DNA of 64,000 nt, taken from Streptomyces sp. H39-S7 (GTDB lineage Bacteria; Actinomycetota; Actinomycetes; Streptomycetales; Streptomycetaceae). The translations under genes and the position numbers were made by a program. The stretch is from contig NZ_JAPVLU010000038.1 in assembly GCF_027158205.1 (NCBI RefSeq), positions 30,714 to 94,713 on the forward strand. Direction: 5' to 3'. The notes beneath the pieces were generated by a model that searched no databases, had not been told where the DNA came from, and saw only the letters and a program-made list of their open reading frames with translations. Below, in pieces: positions 57,303-64,000 of the stretch (its first letter is position 1; every line of letters begins with the position of its first letter).

Positions 57303-58283
57303 ATGGTAAACAGGCGTCGAGCGGCATTCGCTGGAGCGGCCACCGTGGTCTTTCTGCTGACGGCAGGATGCGGCAGCAGCGAAAAGACCGGCAACAACGC
57401 CCAGGGGGCCAACGTCCAGCCCGCCGGTGACAGCAAGGACATCGGGACTGGATACGGCTCGGATTACGGCGCCGATCCGGCCGGGGCGGCGAAGAAGGGT
57501 GAACCGGCCAAGGAACTGGCGGTGCGCAGCGACGGGAAGCTGGGCCAGGTCGTCACCGACAGCAAGGGGTTCACCCTCTACCGGTTCGACAAGGACACCG
57601 CCCAGCCGCCGAAGTCCAACTGTGACGGCACCTGCGCGATCACCTGGCCGGCTGTGCCGGCGGATGACGCCACCGCCTCCGCGGGCATCAAGCCCGAGCT
57701 GCTGGGCGAGGTCATCAGGACCGACGGCAGCCGACAACTGACCCTCGCGGGCTGGCCGGTGTACCGCTACGCGATGGACACCCAGGCCGGCGACACCAAG
57801 GGCCACGGCGTCGGTGGGACGTGGAACGCGCTGGCTCCCGACGGGAAGAAGGCCGGGCAGCAGCCCGCGGCCACCGCCCAGCCGACACCCAGCGCCACCC
57901 CGACCCAGAGCCCGGTCAACGACATCTCGCTGTCGGTCACCGACAACGACGAACTCGGCAAGATCATCGTGGACGGGAAGATGCGGACGCTCTACCGGTT
58001 CAGCAAGGACAGTGCCTGGCCGATGAAGTTCGCCTGCCTGGACGCGTGCCTGAACACCTGGAAGCCCGCCAAGCCCGTCGACAAGACCAAGGTGCGCGGC
58101 GTGGCGTCCAAGCTCGTCAGCACTGTCACCCGGCCCGACGGTACGAAGCAGCTGGCCATCGACTGCTGGCCGGTGTACTGGTTCACCGGTGACGAGAAGC
58201 CCGGTGACATCAACGGCCAGGGCAAGATGGGGCTGTGGTTCGCCGTCACCCAGGGTGGCAAGAAGGCCGGCGCGGGCTCCTGA
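57303..58283 (+). CDS. Surface lipoprotein with two secreted redox-type repeats (Lipoprotein_15)
   Basis: A 326-residue lipoprotein with lipobox LTAGC (Cys21). Two copies of the secreted repeat COG4315/PF03640 follow: residues about 80-175 (GFTLYRFDKD...CDGTCAITWPAV) and 205-315 (MRTLYRFSKD...CLDACLNTWKPA). Each has the Y-x4-D motif and a C-x3-C pair. The family has no proven role. In this context, directly after a NADH-oxidising flavoprotein and a membrane b-type cytochrome, an outward electron-transfer or redox-scavenging role is plausible. AAGGAG precedes ATG 57303. A hairpin with T run ends the unit at 58316-58343. Confidence 0.9.
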   Translation: MVNRRRAAFAGAATVVFLLTAGCGSSEKTGNNAQGANVQPAGDSKDIGTGYGSDYGADPAGAAKKGEPAKELAVRSDGKLGQVVTDSKGFTLYRFDKDTAQPPKSNCDGTCAITWPAVPADDATASAGIKPELLGEVIRTDGSRQLTLAGWPVYRYAMDTQAGDTKGHGVGGTWNALAPDGKKAGQQPAATAQPTPSATPTQSPVNDISLSVTDNDELGKIIVDGKMRTLYRFSKDSAWPMKFACLDACLNTWKPAKPVDKTKVRGVASKLVSTVTRPDGTKQLAIDCWPVYWFTGDEKPGDINGQGKMGLWFAVTQGGKKAGAGS

Positions 58284-58315
58284 CCCCGTCCCCCCGGTAG
58301 GGGCCCGCGCGGGAG

Positions 58316-58340
58316 AGGTCCGGGTTCCGGCCCCGGACCT
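58316..58340 (+). terminator. Terminator after the surface lipoprotein
   Basis: AGGTCCGGG (58316-58324) pairs perfectly with CCCGGACCT (58332-58340), followed by TT. Confidence 0.8.
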
Positions 58341-58432
58341 TTCCGCACGGGCCCCGCCGGGCGCCGGCAACAACGCGGCAGGATCCCGGAATTGCCGAAA
58401 AGTGGAATTCCGGCCGAGGCAGTGAGGTGGAT

Positions 58433-58861
58433 GTGCCGAATATGCGACCGGGACGCGTCGTGATGGCGTTGTGCGGAATTCTGCTGAGTGGCTGCGCCGC
58501 GAATGCGCAGACTCCCAGGACCGCGGCGGTGGTTCCCACCACCGTTCCGGCGCCCGCCGGCCCCGCCTCCATTCAGCAAATCGCCGCCGTGCTCGGCTGC
58601 AAGGCCGAAATTGGTGTGGTGGCGACGGAACTGCGCCAGGGTTCGTGCCGCACCGACCAGGGCGAGTTCCGCATGCTCACCTTCGCCGCGGACACCGGCC
58701 AGCGCGACTGGCTGACCGAGGCGCAGGCGTACGGCGGGATCTACCTGGTGGGCACCCGCTGGGTCGTCACCGCCCAGTCCCGGGAGGCGTTGACGGGCCT
58801 GCGCGCGACCCTCGGCGGAACGATCCAGGCGGGAACGCAGCACGGGGGCCACGGCGGCTGA
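58433..58861 (+). CDS. Small lipoprotein, unknown
   Basis: A 142-residue lipoprotein: signal MRPGRVVMALCGILLSGC with lipobox LLSGC. The mature part begins with a Thr/Pro/Ala linker and then a compact alpha/beta domain (IQQIAAVLGCKAEIGVVATELRQGSCRTDQGEFRMLTFAA...RWVVTAQSREAL) with two Cys that may pair. It could be a small adhesin or chaperone. No family recognised. GTG 58433 is preceded by GAGG. It is transcribed after the redox gene set but behind a terminator. Confidence 0.75.
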   Translation: MPNMRPGRVVMALCGILLSGCAANAQTPRTAAVVPTTVPAPAGPASIQQIAAVLGCKAEIGVVATELRQGSCRTDQGEFRMLTFAADTGQRDWLTEAQAYGGIYLVGTRWVVTAQSREALTGLRATLGGTIQAGTQHGGHGG

Positions 58862-58877
58862 GTCCTCCGGGCGGTTG

Positions 58878-59081
58878 CTACCCGGTGCGGCCGGGCTGGC
58901 CGGCGAGTCGCCGGATCGGTTGCCGCAGGCTCCGTTCGGTCAGCAAGAGCTGCAACTGCGGTACACGGAGGGCCTGTTGTGGCGCCGGCTGCCACAGTCG
59001 TACCCGGGCGCCGTCGGGCAGCGGGCAGCGGCGGCCGTCGATGGTGAGGATCTGCCACCGGTCGACGTCACGGAGCGGGCT
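58878..59081 (-). pseudogene. Out-of-frame C-terminal gene remnant, DUF4132-like
   Basis: This segment reads as 67 codons (SPLRDVDRWQILTIDGRR..., ending in stop 58878-58880) with G or C at nearly every third position, as real coding DNA here does, but it has no start codon. DGARVRLWQP and LLLTERSLRQPIRRLAG resemble the C-terminal part of DUF4132 proteins (..RLWHP.., ..RQPFxQ..). It continues the gene at 59068-59841 in another reading frame. A one-base indel, or a sequencing error, between 59068 and 59081 would join them. Confidence 0.6.
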
Positions 59082-59841
59082 TCACTCCGACCCGGTCCTC
59101 CGGCGGCGCCGCACGGCCCGCCCGGTACTGCTCGAGCAGAGCGGCCGCCAGGGTGCGGATCTCGTGCGGCACGGCGTCCGCGCCGCGCGGGCCGGGCAGC
59201 GGGCCGCCGCTGTCCCCGGCCGTGGTGGTCAGGGCGTCCAGTCCGGTGCGCACCCAGCGCGGCTGGTGGCGCGAGGGCCGGCTGCGCCGGCACAGCGCCG
59301 TGCCCAGGGCCGTGATCGCGTCGGGGTCGCGGGAGACACAGGCCGACCAGGCCACCGCGCCCAGCAGCGGTCCGACGCCGTCCGGGACGGGCACGGTGCC
59401 CGCGGCCCACAGGACCCCGGTCAGCGCAGGGGGTGCGGCGGGTGCCTCGGCCAGCAGGTGCGCGGTCTCGCGCAGCCGGCCCGCAGTGGGGTGGCCCTTG
59501 GCGGCGCCGGCGCAGTGCATCAGCAGGTCCAGGACCTTTTCGTCGAGGAGCGCCGGGCCGAGCGCGGCGCGCACGGCCCGCCCGAAGGGGGTGGCGGCGG
59601 GAAACAGCCGTACGGCGCGGGCGGGGAAGGCGTCGGGCGGGATCGCGTCCTGCGGTTCCCGTACGAACGCGAACGTGTCGGGGGGTTCGGGTACGAGCAC
59701 ATACGCGTCGTGGGGTTCGGGCACGATCGCGTCGGGGGATTCGGGGGCGGGCGGCGCCGGGGACGGCGGGTCGGTGCCTTCGCGAGGGTGCGTCGACGCG
59801 GCCTTGCGCCAGATCCGTCGTAACCAACGCGTCAGTGCCAC
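59068..59841 (-). CDS. Hypothetical protein, probably truncated by frameshift
   Basis: Up to 265 residues; I favour GTG 59841 (257 residues) with GGGGG upstream over ATG 59865. The first 90 residues are Pro-rich with repeated EP/PD units (EPHDAYVLVPEPPDTFAFV). The rest is helical (AVRAALGPALLDEKVLDLLMHCAG; HLLAEAPAAPPALTGVLW). I recognise no motif. The frame ends abruptly with VGVKPAP, while good coding signal goes on in another frame to 58880, so the product is likely shortened. It may be the N-terminal half of a DUF4132-type gene. Confidence 0.55.
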   Translation of the reverse strand: MALTRWLRRIWRKAASTHPREGTDPPSPAPPAPESPDAIVPEPHDAYVLVPEPPDTFAFVREPQDAIPPDAFPARAVRLFPAATPFGRAVRAALGPALLDEKVLDLLMHCAGAAKGHPTAGRLRETAHLLAEAPAAPPALTGVLWAAGTVPVPDGVGPLLGAVAWSACVSRDPDAITALGTALCRRSRPSRHQPRWVRTGLDALTTTAGDSGGPLPGPRGADAVPHEIRTLAAALLEQYRAGRAAPPEDRVGVKPAP

Positions 59842-59928
59842 CGTGCCCCCATCCCCTGACCGCACCGTACCGGGCGCGTGCGGCCGGCGTGCGCCCTTCG
59901 CGCAGGCTCCGCACCCGCCTCCGGCCGG

Positions 59929-61512
59929 CTACCGCCGGTCGCGCTCGGGCGGGGGAGCGGCGTCGGGTTCGTGGGCGGAGACCGGGATGGTCTCCTGGCG
60001 GAAGAACGCGGGGCGCATCACCCGGTAGACGAGCATCAGGATCCCGCCGAGCAGCAGGGCGCCGATTCCGGTGACGAAGACGCCGCCGAGCTGCCAGTGC
60101 GGCGGGAACGGCAGGGTCCACGAGGTGCTGCCGTAGTCGGCGGCGGAGTACACCACGCAGGCGTTGACGAAGAAGTACAGCAGCAGCAGGCCTCCGATCC
60201 CCGGCATGATGCCCTTGGTCCACAGATCACGGGGGCTGCGGGTGAGGACCTTGCGGTAGTACCAGACGCAGGCGAACCCGGTGAGCCCGAAGTAGAAGGC
60301 GATCATCAGGCCGACCGAGGCGATGGAGTCGGCCAGCACGTTCTCACTGACCCGGGTCAGCGCGACGTAGAAGGCGATGGAGGCCAGTCCCATGCCCACC
60401 GTCGACCAGGTCGGGGTGAGGAAACGCGGGTGCATCGTGGCGAACCGCTTAGGGATCGCCTTGAACGCGGCCATCGACAGGGTGGTGCGGGCCGTCGGCA
60501 GGATGGTGGTCTGGGTGGAGGCGGCGGCCGAGGTGAGCACCATGAGGATCAGGAGTTTGGTGGCGAACTCGCCCCAGGTCCCGGAGCCGAAGACCTCGCT
60601 GCCCAGGCCCGACAGCACATCCCCGGAGTTGTCGGGGTTGGCGAGCCCGATCCCGGTGTCCTTGACGCCGGCGAAGGCCTGCGCGGAGACGCTGACCACG
60701 ACGTAGACGAGCAGCAGGATCACCGTGGACAGGACCGCGGCCCGGCCCGGGGTGCGGCTGCGGTCCTTGGTCTCCTCGTTGACCGAAACCGCCGTGTCCC
60801 AGCCCCAGTAGATGAAGATTCCCGCGAGGACGCCCTTGGTGAGGGCGTCCAGCGAGTCGATGTTGGCGGGGTTGAACCACGACCACGACACCTCCGTGGC
60901 CACGGAGGGTGCCGTTCCCGCGTAGACCTTGACCAGCGCGGTGACGGCCAGGGTGAACAGCACCAGGATCTCGATGGTCAGCAGCACCTTCTGCAGGTTG
61001 GCCGACAGCTCGATGCCGATGTAGCAGATCAGGGTCATCACGGCGATCCACAGGACACCCACCACGGTGACCCAGGTGGTGTTCTCGGCCAGGCCGTCGG
61101 CGCCGATGAGCTGGAAGCCGTACGCGCCGGCGATCTGCGCCAGGTTCGCCATGACGATGATGTCGGCGGCGATGATGCCCCAGCCGCCCATCCACCCGGT
61201 GCGCGGGCCGAACGCGCGCGAGGCCCAGGTGAAGGTGGTGCCGCAGTCGGGGTCGGCCTCGTTGAGCTGCTTGTACCCGTGCGCGATCAGGAACATCGGG
61301 ATGAACGACAGGATGATCACGATGGGGGACTGGAAGCCGACCACGGCGACGATGACGCCGAGCGTGGCCGCGAGGCTGTAGGCGGGCGCGGTGGAGGCCA
61401 GGCCGATCACCATGCTGGAGAAGAGCCCCAGCGCGCCGCCCTTGAGCCCTTTCTCCGTCGCTCCGGGGCCCGAGGGGGATCGGACCCCGGGCGGGACATC
61501 AGGCACACCCAT
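59929..61512 (-). CDS. APC-family amino acid permease
   Basis: A 527-residue transporter with about 12-13 membrane spans. The start (GLKGGALGLFSSMVIGLASTAPAYSLAATLG) is the usual substrate-binding first span of APC permeases. Segments such as GWMGGWGIIAADIIVMANLAQIAG and FIYWGWDTAVSVNEETKD are conserved. It should import an amino acid or polyamine with protons. ATG 61512 has GGAGG upstream, better than ATG 61560. The gene is followed after 87 bases by the broken gene on the same strand. Substrate unknown. Confidence 0.9.
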   Translation of the reverse strand: MGVPDVPPGVRSPSGPGATEKGLKGGALGLFSSMVIGLASTAPAYSLAATLGVIVAVVGFQSPIVIILSFIPMFLIAHGYKQLNEADPDCGTTFTWASRAFGPRTGWMGGWGIIAADIIVMANLAQIAGAYGFQLIGADGLAENTTWVTVVGVLWIAVMTLICYIGIELSANLQKVLLTIEILVLFTLAVTALVKVYAGTAPSVATEVSWSWFNPANIDSLDALTKGVLAGIFIYWGWDTAVSVNEETKDRSRTPGRAAVLSTVILLLVYVVVSVSAQAFAGVKDTGIGLANPDNSGDVLSGLGSEVFGSGTWGEFATKLLILMVLTSAAASTQTTILPTARTTLSMAAFKAIPKRFATMHPRFLTPTWSTVGMGLASIAFYVALTRVSENVLADSIASVGLMIAFYFGLTGFACVWYYRKVLTRSPRDLWTKGIMPGIGGLLLLYFFVNACVVYSAADYGSTSWTLPFPPHWQLGGVFVTGIGALLLGGILMLVYRVMRPAFFRQETIPVSAHEPDAAPPPERDRR

Positions 61513-61640
61513 GTCGGTTGCCTCCGGTCGCTCGCAGAGCCACCCCACCCAGGTTTCCACAGTGACGCGCTCTGCCGTCGGTCCGCAACTCGAAGCGGCG
61601 GCCGACGGGCGCCGGGGTGCTCGCTACGGAGGCGTGCCCG

Positions 61641-62462
61641 CTACGGAGCCGTGCTCGGGCCGGTGTCCGGCGGGGCGCCGGGTGCGGGATCCAGGGGGAG
61701 CAGGTGGGGGCGTTTGGCCGTGCGGCCGTCGCCCGAGGACCGGCCGCGCAGCCGGCGCCCGAGCCAGGGGCCCAGGAACGCGGTCGCCCAGCGCGCCTCG
61801 GCGGCCGCGATCTGGCGGCGGGTGAGGGAGGTACGGGGCGGCGGCAGCGGGTGGGTCCAGGCGTCGCTGCTGCCGGGCAATTCGAGGGCGTGGGCCAGGG
61901 CCGCGGCGATCCGCTGGTGGCCCACGGGGGCGGCGTGCAGCCGGTCCGCGGTCCACAGCCGCGGGTCGGTGGTGACGGCGTGGTGGGCGGTCTCGGCGAC
62001 GGTGACGCCGTGGCGGGCGGCCGCGGCGCGCAGGTGCGCGTTGAGCTCCAGGACCCGCGGTGCCAGGGGCCGGGCCAGGGGCGCGATCTTCCCGATGTCG
62101 GGGAAGGTGAGGGTGACCACGTGGGCTCCGGAGGAGGTGAGCGCGGCGAACATCTCCTCCACCTGCGCGGCCACCGCTGCGGCGTCGAAACGGGGTCGGA
62201 GCAGGTCGTTGACGCCGGCGACGACGGTGGCCAGGTCGGGGCGCAGGGCCAGGGCGGGCCCCAGCTGCTCGGCGCGGACCTGTCCGGCGAGGCGTCCTCG
62301 TACGGCCAGGTTCGCGTAGCGCAGATCGGGGTGGGCGGCCGTGAGGTGCTCGGCGAAGCGGTCGGCGAAGCCCCGCAGGCCGGTGGTGTCGTCCCCGTCC
62401 CCGAGCCCTTCGGTCTGGCTGTCGCCCAGCGCGACGTAGCGCAGGTACTCACCGTGCGGCAC
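61641..62462 (-). CDS. SGNH/GDSL-type hydrolase
   Basis: A 273-residue esterase-like protein without a signal peptide. Block I is YVALGDSQTEGLGD with the nucleophile Ser. Block III is AGVNDLLRP (GxND) and block V DRLHAAPVGHQ, with Asp and His of the triad. Length and sequence fit actinobacterial SGNH hydrolases acting on small acyl esters. The start is GTG 62462, 14 bases inside the end of the PadR gene, so the two are translationally coupled. The C-terminal 60 residues are basic and Pro-rich. Confidence 0.88.
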   Translation of the reverse strand: MPHGEYLRYVALGDSQTEGLGDGDDTTGLRGFADRFAEHLTAAHPDLRYANLAVRGRLAGQVRAEQLGPALALRPDLATVVAGVNDLLRPRFDAAAVAAQVEEMFAALTSSGAHVVTLTFPDIGKIAPLARPLAPRVLELNAHLRAAAARHGVTVAETAHHAVTTDPRLWTADRLHAAPVGHQRIAAALAHALELPGSSDAWTHPLPPPRTSLTRRQIAAAEARWATAFLGPWLGRRLRGRSSGDGRTAKRPHLLPLDPAPGAPPDTGPSTAP

Positions 62463-63018
62463 GGGTCGCCTGCCTTTCGGCCAGGACGGTCGCGGTGCGC
62501 CGGCACCAGGCGAGGTGGTCCCGCTCGAAGGCCAGGCCGCGCAGGCACGTCAGGTAGGGCCCGACCGGCTCGCCGTGGCGCAGGAACTCCTCCTCGGTCG
62601 CATCGCCGCGCAGCTGGACCAGCAGCTCGTCCAGCACCTCGATCTTGGCCTCGGCCGCGCGGGCGCGCTCCTGCAACTGCGCGATCACCGGGGCGGCGCC
62701 GACGTGGTCGGCGGCCTGAACCTTGACCAGCAGGTCGTCGCGGATGACGGAGGGCTTGGACGGGGCCGCGGCGAAGGCGGTCAGCTCGGCGCGGCCGGCG
62801 TCGGTGACGTGGAACATGCGCTTGTTGGGCCGGGACTCCTGGACCACCTGCCGTCCCGCGACCAGCCCTTCCTGCTCCAGCTTCGCCAGCTCGGTGTACA
62901 GCTGCTGCGGCAGGGCGTGCCAGAAGTTCGCGACGCCCATGCGGAAGGCCTTCGCCAGCTGGTATCCGCTGTACTCGCCGTCCAGCAGTGCCGCCAGCAC
63001 GGCATGTCGCAGAGCCAT
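62449..63018 (-). CDS. PadR family transcriptional regulator
   Basis: A 189-residue repressor. The winged helix is at the N-terminus (LRHAVLAALLDGEYSGYQLAKAF...LYTELAKLEQEGLV, with NKRMFHVTDAGRAEL as the wing) and the C-terminal long helices (YDARARAAEAKIEVLDELLVQLRG type) form the dimer. PadR proteins respond to phenolic or drug-like ligands. The gene runs with the SGNH hydrolase and is divergent from a SnoaL-like gene; a partly symmetrical sequence in the gap may be its operator. Confidence 0.9.
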   Translation of the reverse strand: MALRHAVLAALLDGEYSGYQLAKAFRMGVANFWHALPQQLYTELAKLEQEGLVAGRQVVQESRPNKRMFHVTDAGRAELTAFAAAPSKPSVIRDDLLVKVQAADHVGAAPVIAQLQERARAAEAKIEVLDELLVQLRGDATEEEFLRHGEPVGPYLTCLRGLAFERDHLAWCRRTATVLAERQATRAAR

Positions 63019-63056
63019 CGGGCCACCCCTTCCCTTTCCGCGTCCGGCACCGCATC

Positions 63057-63092
63057 ATACCCAAGAACGTGATTAGTCATATCCTTGAGTAT
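63057..63092. promoter_or_regulatory. Possible PadR operator
   Basis: ATACCCAAG (63057-63065) and CTTGAGTAT (63084-63092) form an inverted repeat with 8 of 9 matches across an 18-base spacer that contains AT-rich promoter-like sequence. Placed between PadR and the divergent SnoaL-like gene. Confidence 0.45.
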
Positions 63093-63103
63093 CAGGAGGG
63101 GTC

Positions 63104-63517
63104 ATGGAGACTGCCGAACGCTTCCGCACCGCCGTGGAGAAGCGCGATCTCGCCGCACTGGACGACCTGTTCACCGACGACATCCGCCTCTACAGCCCGG
63201 TGAAGTTCACCCCCTTCGAGGGCAAGGCCATGGTGCTGGGGCTCTTCGGGGTCCTGCTGCGCACCTTCGAGGACTTCCGCTACGTCGGACGCCTCGACGG
63301 CACGGCCGAGACCGGCAGCGACGGGGAGCCGGCCCCGTCGGAGATCCTGATCTTCCGCGCCACCGTGGACGGCAAGCAGATCCACGGCATCGACCTGCTG
63401 CAGTTCGACGACTCCGGCCGGGTCAAGGAGTTCACGGTGATGGTCCGCCCGCAGTCCGCCGTACAGGCCCTGGGCCAGGCGGTCCTCGCCGGCCTGGTCG
63501 CCGACGGCCTGGCGTGA
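63104..63517 (+). CDS. SnoaL-like/NTF2-fold protein
   Basis: A 137-residue small alpha+beta protein of the nuclear-transport-factor-2 fold. The first helix AERFRTAVEKRDLAALDDLFTDDIRLYSPV and the strands ILIFRATVDGKQIHGIDLLQFDDSGRVKEFTVMVRP are typical of SnoaL-like proteins, which bind or isomerise small molecules. It is divergent from PadR and may be its regulated target. AGGAGGGG precedes ATG 63104. Function open. Confidence 0.85.
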   Translation: METAERFRTAVEKRDLAALDDLFTDDIRLYSPVKFTPFEGKAMVLGLFGVLLRTFEDFRYVGRLDGTAETGSDGEPAPSEILIFRATVDGKQIHGIDLLQFDDSGRVKEFTVMVRPQSAVQALGQAVLAGLVADGLA

Positions 63518-63567
63518 TGGGGTGAGCGTGATCGGGCAGGCGCCGGGCGGACCGGGACCGCGCGTGC

Positions 63568-64000
63568 TCAGTCGCGCCAGTTGGCGACGTTGACGTTCTC
63601 CAGGATGCCCAGGGCGTCGGGGACGAGGACGGCGGCCGAGAAGTAGGTACTGACGAGGTAGCTGATGATGGCCTTCTCGCTCAGGCCCATGAACCGTACG
63701 TTCAGTCCGGGTTCGTACTCGTCGGGGATGCCGGTCTGGCGCAGGCCGATGACGCCCTGGTTGTCCTCCCCGGTACGCACCGCGATGATCGAGCTGGTGC
63801 GCGCCTGGCTGATCGGGATCTTGCCGCAACTGAGAATGGGGACGCCGCGCCAGGCCAGAACCTTGCTGCCGTCGACCTCCACGGAGTCGGGGTACAGCCC
63901 CTTGCGGGTCCATTCGCGGCCGATGGCGGCGATGGTGCGGGGGTGGGCGAGGAGGAAGCGGGTGCCGCGGCGGCGGCTGATGAGTTCGTCGAGGTCGTCG
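63568..64000 (-). CDS. Family 2 encapsulin shell protein, C-terminal part (partial)
   Basis: The gene runs off the right edge; 143 residues of its C-terminus are visible. The visible reading starts DDLDELISRRRGTRFLLAHPRT, continues IAAIGREWTRKGLYPDSVEVDGSKVL and GVPILSCGKIPISQARTSSI, and ends ILENVNVANWRD. I recognise this as the phage-capsid-like shell of family 2 encapsulins, in which the protein forms a nanocompartment around a cargo enzyme. In actinobacteria family 2 cargo is often a cysteine desulfurase (2A) or a terpene cyclase-type enzyme (2B, whose shell carries a cNMP-binding domain). The subtype cannot be decided from this fragment. Coding extends to the window end without stop. Confidence 0.85.
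   Translation of the reverse strand, partial: DDLDELISRRRGTRFLLAHPRTIAAIGREWTRKGLYPDSVEVDGSKVLAWRGVPILSCGKIPISQARTSSIIAVRTGEDNQGVIGLRQTGIPDEYEPGLNVRFMGLSEKAIISYLVSTYFSAAVLVPDALGILENVNVANWRD

Noticed and set aside
1..64000. CRISPR arrays, insertion sequences, tRNA or rRNA genes
   Set aside because: No regularly spaced repeats, transposase motifs, or cloverleaf/CCA-type or rRNA sequences were seen on either strand.

Overview
The window reads as a chromosomal segment of a Streptomyces-type actinomycete. Base composition is very GC-rich, third codon positions are almost all G or C, GTG starts are common, and rare TTA codons occur in only two of the genes I checked. Typical Streptomyces families are present: a subtilisin-inhibitor-like protein, a whiE-type spore-pigment type II polyketide cluster, SpoIIE-type phosphatase, class F sortase, DUF1996/DUF4142 secreted proteins, CBM56 glucanases and a family 2 encapsulin.

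Layout. 1-9.7 kb is mixed housekeeping: two short-chain dehydrogenases, uracil-DNA glycosylase behind a DNA-damage-type promoter, a Gfo/Idh/MocA oxidoreductase, Lnt, a histidine phosphatase, a DMT transporter, a polysaccharide-deacetylase lipoprotein and a VOC protein with a double operator. 10.0-16.1 kb holds a protease inhibitor with a TTA codon, then a three-cistron unit: a 29-codon leader ORF, a Pls/PosA-type membrane nonribosomal peptide synthetase and an M1 aminopeptidase, each overlapping the next. Such synthetases make cationic homo-poly(amino acids) such as epsilon-poly-lysine. This one carries Thr where the A10 motif normally has its catalytic Lys.

16.3-26.5 kb encodes a secreted GH3 enzyme, an M4 protease without propeptide, a wax ester synthase/DGAT, a DHA2 exporter and a multi-sensor SpoIIE phosphatase. 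26.5-35 kb contains an alpha/beta hydrolase, GdhA, an AlkB-like dioxygenase next to an ATP-dependent DNA ligase, a DUF5990 protein, a cysteine synthase/CBS protein, and a sortase with its probable surface partner.

35.1-42.4 kb is a complete whiE-like spore pigment locus: divergent FAD hydroxylase, SchA/CurD protein, cupin, KS-alpha, CLF, ACP, aromatase and cyclase, closed by a perfect UUCG hairpin. A methyltransferase lies beyond it. 44.8-46.2 kb is a divergent peroxiredoxin/TetR pair with two matching operators. 46.3-49.4 kb is a beta-1,3-glucan-degrading pair (GH64 and GH16) sharing a CBM56 module and preceded by a LacI-type operator. 49.7-54.2 kb has DUF4142 and DUF1996 secreted proteins, a sigma factor with a C-terminal zinc-finger motif, and a PucR-type regulator.

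54.7-58.9 kb is a possible trans-membrane electron-transfer module: cytochrome-b-like membrane protein, NuoF-ferredoxin fusion, and a two-repeat cell-surface lipoprotein. The right end has a small lipoprotein, a broken gene, an APC permease, an SGNH hydrolase/PadR pair, a SnoaL-like protein and the C-terminal part of an encapsulin shell gene that runs off the window.

All functional calls are read from motifs and remembered family features; no database search was run.
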